A stretch of 60,996 nt of DNA from assembly GCA_004563405.1 (NCBI GenBank), contig SFTH01000016.1, forward strand, positions 1 to 60,996. Reading direction: 5' to 3'. Position numbers and translations under genes: made by a program. Of the stretch, positions 41,159 to 49,158 are shown one piece after another. Source of the DNA: a bacterium. GTDB lineage: Bacteria; Bacillota; Clostridia; Christensenellales; Aristaeellaceae. The notes beneath the pieces are model-generated. The model ran no database searches. It was not told where the DNA came from and worked only from the letters and a program-made list of their open reading frames with translations. Each line of letters begins with the position of its first letter. Within the stretch, counting starts at the first letter, position 1.

Positions 41159-42598
41159 TCAGACCTCCACGGCATAGATTTTTTCAATGTCCTCCCGGAA
41201 GCGGGCGTAGATTTCCCCGTAGGGCGCGCGCAGGGCGGGGTCCGGCTCCACGGTCAGCCGGTAGCGGATCATCTGCTCTGCGGCGGACTCCAATCCGCCG
41301 AAGTGCCCCGAGGCAGCCAGCAGCGCGGAGCCCATGGCCGCGTCCACCACCTCGGGCACCTTCAGGCTGCAATCAAGGATGGAGGCGCGGATTTTCAGCC
41401 AGAGCGGGCTGCGGCACGCGCCGCCGGTGGTGTAGATCGTATCGCCCACGGCGCAGCCGAGGCCGCGCATGTGGTCGAAGGCCATGCGCTCGGCAAAGCC
41501 CACGCCCTCCATGATGGCGGGGTAGAGTCGTCCGCCGGTCACGTCGCCCAGATAGAAGGCCTCGCAGTCGGGCTTGACGAAGGGGAAGCGCTCGCCCCGG
41601 CCCGTGAGGGGATAGCAGCGCACGCCGGTGGGAACGAGGGCCTCCGAGGCCGCGTTCATCTCATCGAAGCTCTTTTCTCCCCGGGCGAAGTTCAGCACCC
41701 GCCCGCCCAGGTTCGCCGCGCCGCCCAGCAGCCATGCGCCGTTGGGCAGCAGGTGGGAGTAGCTGGAACCGTTGGGGTCGATGACCAGGCGTTCAGTCGC
41801 ACCCTTGAGCACGAAGGTGGTGCCGATGATGGAGGCCCAGCGGCCCGCGCCCACCGCGCCCGCCGCCAGCGCGGAGGCGTAGCCGTCGGTGGAGCCGCCG
41901 GTGATCACCGTGCGGGTGGAGAGGCCCAGCCGCGCCGCGGCGGAAGCGCTCACCTGTGCAATGGGAGCGCCGGGCGCGGCCACCTCCGGCATTTTGGAGA
42001 GATCCAGCCCGAGCACGGAGGCGTATTCCTCCGGCCAGCGGCCGTCGATGAGGTCGTAGCCGGTCTTGAGGGCGTTGCTGTAATCGGAGACGCGATACGC
42101 GCCGGAGAGCGTGCCCGCGATGTAGTCCGCCTGGTGGGCGAAGACGGCGGTGCGTTCGTAGATCTCCGGCATCTCGTCGCGGAACCAGAGGATGCGGGGC
42201 AGGGAGAAGGACGCGCCGAACTTGTAGCCCAGCTTCTTTTCGATGTGGCCCATGGAGGCGTGGATGCGCTCCGCCTGGGCGCGGGCCCGGGGATCGTTGT
42301 ACATCACGCCGTTGGTCAGGGGACGCATGTTCCCGTCCAGGGGAACAATCGTGCCGCTGGTGCCGTCTATGGAAATGGAAACGATTTCCTCCGGGTTTTC
42401 AAGGGACGCGGTACAGGCTCGAATGGCCTCTTCCGCCGCGTCCACCCAGACGGCGGGGGACTGCTCGTACCAGCCCTCGTGCGCGGCGATGTTCAGGGAA
42501 GCAAAGGGGACGGAGTGCGCCGCGGCCAGGCGGCCCTGTTCGTTTGCGACCACGCAGCGCACGCCCTGCGTGCCCACGTCAATACCCATGAAAAGCAT
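41159..42598 (-). CDS. FGGY-family carbohydrate kinase (xylulokinase-like)
   Basis: 479-aa sugar or polyol kinase. N-terminal ATP-binding loop GIDVGTQGVRC, substrate-region ISIDGTSGTIVP and MYNDPRA, second-domain GGSTDGYASAL and TTGGACRSPLW. The substrate cannot be read from sequence; xylulose, gluconate or a related pentulose are candidates. I prefer ATG 42598 with AAGGAG 9 nt upstream over TTG 42607. It heads a two-gene operon with the phosphohexomutase, an unusual pairing that suggests a sugar activated in two steps. Confidence 0.85.
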   Translation of the reverse strand: MLFMGIDVGTQGVRCVVANEQGRLAAAHSVPFASLNIAAHEGWYEQSPAVWVDAAEEAIRACTASLENPEEIVSISIDGTSGTIVPLDGNMRPLTNGVMYNDPRARAQAERIHASMGHIEKKLGYKFGASFSLPRILWFRDEMPEIYERTAVFAHQADYIAGTLSGAYRVSDYSNALKTGYDLIDGRWPEEYASVLGLDLSKMPEVAAPGAPIAQVSASAAARLGLSTRTVITGGSTDGYASALAAGAVGAGRWASIIGTTFVLKGATERLVIDPNGSSYSHLLPNGAWLLGGAANLGGRVLNFARGEKSFDEMNAASEALVPTGVRCYPLTGRGERFPFVKPDCEAFYLGDVTGGRLYPAIMEGVGFAERMAFDHMRGLGCAVGDTIYTTGGACRSPLWLKIRASILDCSLKVPEVVDAAMGSALLAASGHFGGLESAAEQMIRYRLTVEPDPALRAPYGEIYARFREDIEKIYAVEV

Positions 42599-42627
42599 GT
42601 GCCTCAACTCCTTCAGCTTATGCTTGT

Positions 42628-42656
42628 ATTATAGCGGAGGCGCGCGCCCGGTTCAA
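42628..42656 (-). promoter_or_regulatory. Promoter of the FGGY kinase-phosphohexomutase operon
   Basis: Minus strand TTGAAC (42651-42656), 17-bp spacer, TATAAT (42628-42633), 30 bp before the ATG. Confidence 0.8.
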
Positions 42657-42714
42657 CTGTTTTTTGCGGAATTCCCCGCCGCGCGGACACAGGGAAGGAT
42701 TTTTTCAAAGTGAC

Positions 42715-42743
42715 TTGAATATGAAAACATACAGGGGTATAAT
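42715..42743 (+). promoter_or_regulatory. Promoter of the PAP2 gene
   Basis: TTGAAT (42715-42720), 17-bp spacer, TATAAT (42738-42743). The -10 overlaps an in-frame ATG at 42742, which therefore cannot be the start if this promoter is used. Confidence 0.75.
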
Positions 42744-42780
42744 GGCATCCAATCCGAAGAAAGAGAGGGCCGGAACCACT

Positions 42781-43437
42781 TTGAACGCGCGAAAATGGCG
42801 CCCGGGCCGGGAGGCGCTGATGCTCATCTACTTCCCGGTGTATCTGTTGCTCTTCTACCTCGTGGAGCACGCGGTCACGCAGAACTACTGGGTCTCCTGG
42901 TGCCCTCTGGATGACTGGATTCCCTTCGTTCGCCAATTTGTGTACTTCTATGTGCTCTGGTATCCCCTGATGGTGGGCAGCACGCTCTGGCTGCTGGTGC
43001 GGGACGGGCGCGCCTTTGTGCGCTACGGCTGCGCAGTGATCCTCGGCCTCACGGCCAGCATCGCGATCTTTTTCCTGTTTCCGAGCGGCCAGGAGCTGCG
43101 CCCGGCGCAGGTGCCGGGAAACGATCTTGCGGCGATGCTGGTGCGCGCCATCTACGCCGCGGACACCAACACAAATGTGTTTCCCAGCATGCACGTCGTG
43201 GGCACGCTGGCGGCAGTGCGCGCCGCCTGGGACACGCAGAGCATTTCTAGGAGAGCCCGGTGGGGCATCGCGCTTCTGGGCGTGCTGATCAATCTGTCCA
43301 CGGTGTTCATCAAGCAGCACAGCGCGCTGGACATCCTCGGCGGCGCGGTTCTGTTTGCAGTCGTGGACCTGCTGGTCTACCTGCCCTCCTGGAGGAGAGG
43401 GCGGCGGGAGCGCAAAGGAACAGCGCCGGAGCGATGA
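42781..43437 (+). CDS. PAP2-family membrane phosphatase/phosphotransferase
   Basis: 218-aa membrane protein with about six helices. The PAP2 motifs are present in part: FPSMHV (about residues 136-141) and KQHSALDILGG (about 178-188), carrying the two catalytic histidines and the Asp. This variant resembles the PAP2_3 (inositolphosphotransferase-like) group, which acts on lipid phosphates such as undecaprenyl or phosphatidyl headgroups. I place the start at TTG 42781, since the only good promoter has its -10 at 42738-42743; ATG 42742 and 42721 would lie within it. The stop codon lies inside its terminator stem. Confidence 0.78.
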   Translation: MNARKWRPGREALMLIYFPVYLLLFYLVEHAVTQNYWVSWCPLDDWIPFVRQFVYFYVLWYPLMVGSTLWLLVRDGRAFVRYGCAVILGLTASIAIFFLFPSGQELRPAQVPGNDLAAMLVRAIYAADTNTNVFPSMHVVGTLAAVRAAWDTQSISRRARWGIALLGVLINLSTVFIKQHSALDILGGAVLFAVVDLLVYLPSWRRGRRERKGTAPER

Positions 43438-43478
43438 ACCGGACAGCATCCTGTCCGGAACTGCTCCGGCGCTGTTTT
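43421..43478 (+). terminator. Terminator overlapping the end of the PAP2 gene
   Basis: CAGCGCCGGAGC pairs with GCTCCGGCGCTG, with an inner CCGGACA/TGTCCGG hairpin, then TTTTT. It also sits at the end of the converging HD-domain gene. Confidence 0.85.
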
Positions 43479-43513
43479 TATGGATATGCCTGCGGGCGGG
43501 GCGCTCTTTTCGC

Positions 43514-44104
43514 TCAGCCCAGCTTTTCCACGGCCTCGGCGATGGCGGCCTCGTCGGGGCGCATGGCCAGTATGGTTTTCTCCAGCAGCGCGTCCAGTTC
43601 CCAGCCCAGCATCTCCGCGCCCTGACGGATCACGTCCCGGGAGCAGCCGGCGGCGAACTTCTTGTCTTTGAACTTCTTCTTCAGGCTGGAGAGCTCCATG
43701 TCGGAGACGCTCTTCGAGGGGCGCATCCGGGCCGCCGCGCCGATCAGACCGGTGAGCTCGTCCGCGGCGAAGAGCACCTTCTCCATCTCCAGCTCGGGCC
43801 GGACGTCCGTGCACAGGCCGTAGCCGTGGCTGACGATGGCGTGGATCATCTCCTCGGAGACGCCGCCCTCCCGCAGAAGCTCCGGCGCCTTCTGGCAGTG
43901 CTGCTCCGGGTAGAGCTCAAAGTCGATGTCGTGCAGGAGGCCCACGATGCCCCAGAAGTCCGCCTCATCGCCGTATCCCAGCTCGCTGGCGTACCAGCGC
44001 ATCGCGCCCTCGACGGTGAGGGCATGCTGGATGTGGAAGGGCTCGCGGTTGTAGCGGGTCAGCAGGGCGTAGGCCTGATCGCGGGTGATGCTGCTTTTCA
44101 ACAT
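43514..44104 (-). CDS. HD-domain metal-dependent phosphohydrolase
   Basis: 196-aa soluble protein. The HD superfamily motifs are His in HIQHALTVEG, the HD pair in GLLHDIDFE, then HAIVSHG and a later Asp in FAADELTG. Small HD proteins of this type are often uncharacterised nucleotide or phosphate-ester hydrolases. The C-terminal 60 residues are a helical region with a Lys-rich patch (KKKFKDKKF). Lies 36 bp below the MBL-fold gene on the same strand. Confidence 0.85.
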   Translation of the reverse strand: MLKSSITRDQAYALLTRYNREPFHIQHALTVEGAMRWYASELGYGDEADFWGIVGLLHDIDFELYPEQHCQKAPELLREGGVSEEMIHAIVSHGYGLCTDVRPELEMEKVLFAADELTGLIGAAARMRPSKSVSDMELSSLKKKFKDKKFAAGCSRDVIRQGAEMLGWELDALLEKTILAMRPDEAAIAEAVEKLG

Positions 44105-44140
44105 GAATACTTACCTCTTTTTCTCATTTGTCGTTCAAAG

Positions 44141-44773
44141 TTATTTGTAGTTCAGGATCATGACCTCGGGGAGGGATGCGAGGCTTTCGCGGGTGACTTC
44201 GATCTCCCGGGGCATGTATGCGGCGCCCGTGTCCCGCGCGAAGTCCTCGCAGCTGCGGATGTTGAAGCCGCAGGCCTCGGTGCGGTAGTGCATGGCGACG
44301 GCGCGCCTCGGCTGAATCAGGCGCAGCAGCGCCTCGGCCTCCGGGGTGTCGATGGTGAAGGTGCCGCCGATGGGCAGGAGCAGAAGATCCAGATCCCGCA
44401 GAAACGCCTGTTGCCGCGCGTCCGGCAGGTGGCCCAGATCTCCCAGGTGCGCCACGGACAGCCCTTCGCACTCCACGCGGAACAGGAGGTTTTTGCCCCG
44501 CAGCGCGCCGCGCTTTTCGTCGTGGAAGGACTCCATGGCCCGGATGCGCGCGCCGCGGATTTCATAGTCTCCGGCGGCACAGATCGTTTCAAAGGGGGCG
44601 GTCAGCGACCGGGTGTGGTTGTGGTCGAAGTGGTCGTGGCTCACCAGAGCCGCGTCGCAGGCCTCGGTGCAGAGGGGATAGCCCACGCTCTCGTCGAAGG
44701 GGTCGGTGATCAGCGCGGGGCCGCCCTCGAAGCGAAGGGAGAAGCAGGAGTGGCCGAAGTACTTGAGTTTCAT
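44141..44773 (-). CDS. MBL-fold metallohydrolase (UPF0173/UlaG-like)
   Basis: 210 aa. The metal-binding motif is SHDHFDHNH (H-x-H-x-D-H), with a GHSCF start typical of the YtkL/UPF0173 group, then LGDLGH and AMHYRT supplying later ligands. Family members are hydrolases of unknown substrate, some acting on lactones or nucleic-acid-like esters. Overlaps the upstream unknown gene by 4 bp and precedes the HD gene. Confidence 0.88.
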   Translation of the reverse strand: MKLKYFGHSCFSLRFEGGPALITDPFDESVGYPLCTEACDAALVSHDHFDHNHTRSLTAPFETICAAGDYEIRGARIRAMESFHDEKRGALRGKNLLFRVECEGLSVAHLGDLGHLPDARQQAFLRDLDLLLLPIGGTFTIDTPEAEALLRLIQPRRAVAMHYRTEACGFNIRSCEDFARDTGAAYMPREIEVTRESLASLPEVMILNYK

Positions 44774-45270
44774 GGATTCATCTCCTTAGACTGCATGCAT
44801 TTTTGCCGGATGCGGGCGTTGAGCACCGCCGCGGCGTAGAGCCCGCCGCCGCAGCTGCCCCGCAGGGCCAGCGCCGCCCGCTGGCGCAGCGCCCGGTCGA
44901 AGGCCTCCGCCTCCGCGGCGCCGGTTGCGCCGGGCGCGTCCAGCAGCTTGGCACCCTGGGCGAAGAGGGCGAGGTTTTCCCGGTCGGGAACCTGACCCCG
45001 GAAGCGGACGAGGGAGGCGCTCAGCCCGTCCGGCGGCTCCGGGCAGCGGCGCTCCACGCGCGTGACCCAGCTCGCGTCCGGGAGCACCGCCAGCAGCGGG
45101 CCCCGGCGCTCGGTGAGGAAGCCCGGCAGGTCCCGAATCCCGGGGTCGAAGGCCGGGGCGTTGGTCACGAAGAGCGCGTCCTCCCGGTCGCGCCGGAGGA
45201 AGGCCCGGGGCGGAAGTAGGGCGCGCAGCGCGGCGCGCATTTGCCGCAGGGGGCCGCCGTCAGTCCACAT
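44770..45270 (-). CDS. Protein of unknown function, coupled to NAD(P)HX repair and MBL genes
   Basis: 166 aa, no signal peptide or membrane helix. I recognise no domain. The middle has a strand-turn pattern (ALFVTNAPAF, LLAVLPDASWVTRV) and the C-terminal third is Ala/Arg-rich helical. It overlaps nnr by 11 bp and the MBL gene by 4 bp, so it is almost certainly translated with them. Codon use (GC-rich third positions) matches its neighbours. An ATG at 45240 is an alternative start. Confidence 0.55.
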   Translation of the reverse strand: MWTDGGPLRQMRAALRALLPPRAFLRRDREDALFVTNAPAFDPGIRDLPGFLTERRGPLLAVLPDASWVTRVERRCPEPPDGLSASLVRFRGQVPDRENLALFAQGAKLLDAPGATGAAEAEAFDRALRQRAALALRGSCGGGLYAAAVLNARIRQKCMQSKEMNP

Positions 45271-46771
45271 AGGCCTTGAATACCTCCGGCAGAAATTCCA
45301 GAATGTCCCCGGCGTTCATGGCGTGCGCCCCGTATTTTTCCTGGGCGCGCGCCCCGGCGAGGCCGTGGAGCTCGCTGGCGCAGGCGGCCAGCAGGCAGGG
45401 GGACGCCGCGCGCGCCCTGTCCGCCAGCAGCGCGCCGAGCAGGCCGGAGAGGATGTCGCCGCTGCCGCCGCGGGCCATGCCGCAGCCGCCGGAGGCGCTG
45501 ACGTACGCGCAGGGGTCGGACGGGGCGGCGACGACGGTGGAGGCGCCCTTGTAGAGCGCCGTCGCGCCCAGACCGGCCAGCGCGCGGGCGGCCGCGACGG
45601 GATTTCTCGCCGTGTCGCGGCCGATCAGCCGCGCGGCCTCGCCCGGGTGGGGCGTGAGGATGTGGCGCTCGTCCAGCAGCGCGCGCAGCTCCGGGCTTTC
45701 CGAGAGCAGATTCAGGCCGTCCGCATCGATCACGGCGGGCAGGCCGCTCTCGAGCGCCGCGCGCAGAATCTCCGGGCATGCCCGGCGGCTGAGGCCGGGG
45801 CCGACGACCACGGCGCTCTTGCCCGCGAACGCGCCCTCAAGCGCGGGCAGGGCGACTTCGCAGATCGCGCCCTCCCGCTCCGGCAGGGGGACGCACATGG
45901 CCTGGGGGGCGAGCACCTGCAGGATGGGCACGATGGACTGCGGGCAGGCGATGCTGACCAGGCCCGCGCCGCCGCGCAGCGCCGCGCGGGCGCACAGCGC
46001 GGCCGCGCCCGCCATGCCGAAGGAGCCGGCGACGATGAGCAGGTGCCCGCAGTCGCCCTTGTGGAGGTTGCGGCGGCGCTTGAGGATGCAGGCGGCGGCG
46101 TCCTCGGGCTCGAACAGCACCGCGTTGCGCGGGCCAAAGGGCGCGTCGGGGAAGCCCACGTCGGCCACGCGGATCCGGCCGCAGCAGTCCAGCCCGTCGG
46201 CCAGTACCAGGCCGCTCTTGAGATACTGAAAGGTCACGGTGCAGTCGGCGCGCACGCAGGCTTCGTAGGCCTCGCCCGTCGCGCCGTTGAGCCCGGAGGG
46301 GATGTCCGCCGCGTAGACGCGCGCGCCCTGTTCGCGGTCGCGGTTGATGCGCTCGATCAGGGTCTGTTCCGCGCCCTCGGGACAGCGGGTCAGACCCGTG
46401 CCGAACAGCGCGTCCACCCAGGCGTCCGGGCGGGGCAGCGCCTCCGCACCGGAGAGGTCGAGCACGGAAATTCCACGCTCCCGGGCCCGACGCAGGTTTT
46501 CAACCGCGTCCGGAGATTTCGGGGGGTGGGGCTGGACGATGATGCAGTTGTATTTCTTTCGCAGCAATCGGGCGCAGGCCGTGCCGTCGCCGCCGTTGCC
46601 GCCGGTTCCGCAGGCGAAGCAGAGCGTCGCTCCGGCGGGGATTTCGGCGGAAACCGCGTCCGCAAGCGCGTGGGCGGCGCGCTCCATGACGTCAATCGAG
46701 GGTACGAGCGACTCCGCGAAGTAGCGCGCTTCGCCTTCGCGCATGTCCCGGGGCGCTATGAGTCTCTTCAT
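45260..46771 (-). CDS. nnr: Bifunctional NAD(P)H-hydrate epimerase / dehydratase
   Basis: 503-aa metabolite-repair enzyme that restores NAD(P)H from its hydrate. The N-terminal YjeF_N epimerase (about 1-210) has CGTGGNGGDG and a Rossmann-like ADIPSGLNG. The C-terminal ribokinase-like ADP/ATP-dependent dehydratase (about 220-503) has VVVGPGL, ILTPHPGEAARL and the catalytic GGSGDILSGLLGALLA. ATG 46771 has GGAGG 6 nt ahead. First gene of a minus-strand run nnr - unknown - MBL - HD. Confidence 0.93.
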   Translation of the reverse strand: MKRLIAPRDMREGEARYFAESLVPSIDVMERAAHALADAVSAEIPAGATLCFACGTGGNGGDGTACARLLRKKYNCIIVQPHPPKSPDAVENLRRARERGISVLDLSGAEALPRPDAWVDALFGTGLTRCPEGAEQTLIERINRDREQGARVYAADIPSGLNGATGEAYEACVRADCTVTFQYLKSGLVLADGLDCCGRIRVADVGFPDAPFGPRNAVLFEPEDAAACILKRRRNLHKGDCGHLLIVAGSFGMAGAAALCARAALRGGAGLVSIACPQSIVPILQVLAPQAMCVPLPEREGAICEVALPALEGAFAGKSAVVVGPGLSRRACPEILRAALESGLPAVIDADGLNLLSESPELRALLDERHILTPHPGEAARLIGRDTARNPVAAARALAGLGATALYKGASTVVAAPSDPCAYVSASGGCGMARGGSGDILSGLLGALLADRARAASPCLLAACASELHGLAGARAQEKYGAHAMNAGDILEFLPEVFKAYVD

Positions 46772-46819
46772 GCCGCGCCTCCTTTCAATTTGGGTGAAAA
46801 TTGCGACTTTCCAGTGAAT

Positions 46820-46825
46820 ATTATA
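46820..46825 (-). promoter_or_regulatory. -10 element of the nnr unit
   Basis: TATAAT on the minus strand 49 bp before the start; the -35 at 17-bp spacing (CCCACA) is weak. Confidence 0.55.
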
Positions 46826-46855
46826 GCACAAATGTCCCGCCTTGTGGGGATTTTC

Positions 46856-46884
46856 TTGTAATTCGCCCGAAAAATCGCTATACT
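46856..46884 (+). promoter_or_regulatory. Promoter of the MoxR operon
   Basis: TTGTAA (46856-46861), 17-bp spacer, TATACT (46879-46884), giving a leader of about 105 nt before moxR. Confidence 0.75.
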
Positions 46885-46996
46885 AAAATCGGTATATTGG
46901 GTTCAAAGGCCCTGCGCGGGCCGGATGCAGAAAATGGAACCCGGAGGGCGGGAGCGCCGTCCAAGGGGTCGAGTACGTTGTAAGGAGATACGTTTT

Positions 46997-47944
46997 ATGC
47001 AGGTTACGCAGCGCTTTGCGCAGTTGTTGAAACAGAATGTGGGCAAGGTGATCGTGGGCAAGGAGAGCGCGATCGAGCTGATGATGATCGCCGTGCTCTG
47101 CCGGGGCCATGTGCTCATCGAGGACGTGCCGGGCGTGGGCAAGACCACGCTGGCCAGCGCCCTGGCCCGCTCGCTGGACTGCTCCTTCAAGCGCATACAG
47201 TTTACGCCCGACATCACCCCCTCGGACATCACGGGCTTTTCCATCGTGAACTTTAAGACCGGCGAGCTGGAGTACCGGCCCGGCATGATCATGAGCCAGA
47301 TCGTACTGGCGGACGAGATCAACCGCACCTCGCCCAAGACCCAGTCCTCCCTGCTGGAGGTGATGGAGGAGGGCCAGGTCTCCGTGGACGGCGTGACCTA
47401 CGCCATGCCCCAGCCCTTCATCGTGCTGGCCACACAGAACCCGGTGGACTTCGTGGGCACCTATCCGCTGCCGGAGGCCCAGCTGGACCGCTTCTTCATG
47501 CGCGTGTCCATCGGCTATCCCTCCGCCGAGGAGGAGACGGACATCCTGGAGCGCTACACCACGGGCAAGAAGCCCATGGAGGAGCTGCGCGCCATCTGCA
47601 CCAGCTCTGACATCCTGCGCCTTCAGCAGGAGGTGGAGGGCGTGCACACCTCCCGCGAGGTGCGCGCCTACATTTCGAACATCGCCGCGGCCTCCCGCCG
47701 CAACGGCGCGCTGCAGCTGGGCGTGTCCACCCGCGCGGCCATATCGCTCCTGCGGGCGTCCCAGGCCTGCGCCCTTCTGGACGGGCGGGACTATGTGATT
47801 CCCGAGGATGTGCAGAAGATGGCGGAGCCGGTGCTGGCCCACCGCCTGGTGCTCTCTCCCGAGGCGCGCATGCGCAACATGACCGCCGAGCGGGTGCTTC
47901 AGGGCGTGATGAGCGGCGTGCAGGTGCCGGTGAAGGTCAAATGA
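46997..47944 (+). CDS. MoxR-family AAA+ ATPase
   Basis: 315-aa AAA+ chaperone-like ATPase. Walker A is DVPGVGKTT, Walker B VLADEINRTSPKTQS, sensor ATQNPVDFVGTYPLPEAQLDRF, the complete MoxR signature. MoxR proteins remodel or activate partners encoded beside them, here the DUF58 protein. ATG 46997 has AAGGAG 9 nt upstream. It overlaps the DUF58 gene by 4 bp (ATGA). Confidence 0.94.
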   Translation: MQVTQRFAQLLKQNVGKVIVGKESAIELMMIAVLCRGHVLIEDVPGVGKTTLASALARSLDCSFKRIQFTPDITPSDITGFSIVNFKTGELEYRPGMIMSQIVLADEINRTSPKTQSSLLEVMEEGQVSVDGVTYAMPQPFIVLATQNPVDFVGTYPLPEAQLDRFFMRVSIGYPSAEEETDILERYTTGKKPMEELRAICTSSDILRLQQEVEGVHTSREVRAYISNIAAASRRNGALQLGVSTRAAISLLRASQACALLDGRDYVIPEDVQKMAEPVLAHRLVLSPEARMRNMTAERVLQGVMSGVQVPVKVK

Positions 47945-49158
47945 ACGCGCGGCTGACCGGCATGCTGGCGGCCATGATCGCGCTGCTGGGCGCGGGGCTC
48001 GCCACGGGAACGCGGGTGTATTACGCCCTGTTTCTGCTGTTGCTGCTGCTCGTGCTGTCTTCCCTGGCCTCGGCGCTGTGGACGCTTCTGACCGTGCGGG
48101 TGAGCATGAAGGGCGTGCGCTCCCGGGTGGTGCGCGGCGACCGGTTGATGACCATACTCACCGTGGAGCATCGCTCCCTGCTGCCTGCGGGCGGCCTGCG
48201 GGTGACGCTCAACGTGCCGGGCGGCGCGAACGCCAGGCAGGAGATCAGCGTGGAGGCCCCGCCCTTTGCGCGGCGCAGCTTCCGGAACGTGATTCGCTGC
48301 CCCCACCGGGGTAACTACGAGGTGGGCGTGAGCCGCCTCGCGGCCAGAGACATGTTCGGGCTGTTTGAGTTTTCCCGCAAAGCCCCCCGCAGGCTGATGC
48401 GCGTGGAGGTGTGCCCCCGGGCGCTGAGCGCGCGGCCGATGCCGCTCAAGGCCTCGGACGTGGGGCCGGAATTCCGCTCCCGTGCCACCGAGGACAACGC
48501 CTCGCCCTCGGACATCCGCAAGTGGCAGGACGGCGACGAGCTCAAGAAGGTGCACTGGAAGCTCTCCCTGCGCAAGCGGGAATTGATGGTGCGCACCTTC
48601 GAGGAGAGCGCCCGGCCGGATACGCTGGTGATTCCGGATCTGAGCGGGATCACCGCCCTTCGGGATCAGAAGCTGACCCTGGAGGACGCGATCTGCGAGG
48701 CGGCGCTGGGCGCGGTAAAGGCTCAGCTGGAGGCGGGCTTTCCGGTGCGCATGCCCCTGCAGTCCCGTCGGCCCCAGGAGCTTTCCGGGCGCACGGCGGC
48801 GGAGCTGAGCGGCTTCGCGGACGCGCTGATGCGCGTGGAGTTTGACAGCCCCTATCCCTACGAACAGATACTGATGCTGATGTTTCAGCGCATGCAGCGC
48901 ACCGGCGGCGCGGTGCTGGTCACGAGCCGGCTCACCACCCGGACGGTGGACATCGCCATGCGCATGCAGCAGCGCGGCATACAGGTCAAGCTGATCTGGA
49001 TCACGGACGCCCCGCGGGAGGAGGCGCTGGAGATGCTGGAGCGGCTGAAGATGTCCGGCGCGATTGTGGAGCGCATGGATCCCTGGGCCGGGGAGGCCGC
49101 GATGGCGTCCGGCTCCAGAGACGCGCAGGCGGAGGAGACGCCCTTTGATGTGGAATAA
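47941..49158 (+). CDS. DUF58 (von Willebrand-like) membrane protein
   Basis: 405 aa: two N-terminal helices (about 5-50), a strand-rich region, then the DUF58 core with DIRKWQDGDELKKVHWKLSLRKRELMVRTFE (key D-x-R-x-Y/W...H-W-K), and a vWA-like domain (about 215-360). Typical second member of MoxR-DUF58-transglutaminase operons. Its physiological role is not settled; envelope stress or protein processing is inferred. Confidence 0.92.
   Translation: MNARLTGMLAAMIALLGAGLATGTRVYYALFLLLLLLVLSSLASALWTLLTVRVSMKGVRSRVVRGDRLMTILTVEHRSLLPAGGLRVTLNVPGGANARQEISVEAPPFARRSFRNVIRCPHRGNYEVGVSRLAARDMFGLFEFSRKAPRRLMRVEVCPRALSARPMPLKASDVGPEFRSRATEDNASPSDIRKWQDGDELKKVHWKLSLRKRELMVRTFEESARPDTLVIPDLSGITALRDQKLTLEDAICEAALGAVKAQLEAGFPVRMPLQSRRPQELSGRTAAELSGFADALMRVEFDSPYPYEQILMLMFQRMQRTGGAVLVTSRLTTRTVDIAMRMQQRGIQVKLIWITDAPREEALEMLERLKMSGAIVERMDPWAGEAAMASGSRDAQAEETPFDVE

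Noticed and set aside
46925..46996. Longer N-terminus for the MoxR protein
   Set aside because: An in-frame upstream ATG adds 24 residues of unrelated basic sequence with no ribosome site; the ATG at 46997 follows AAGGAG.
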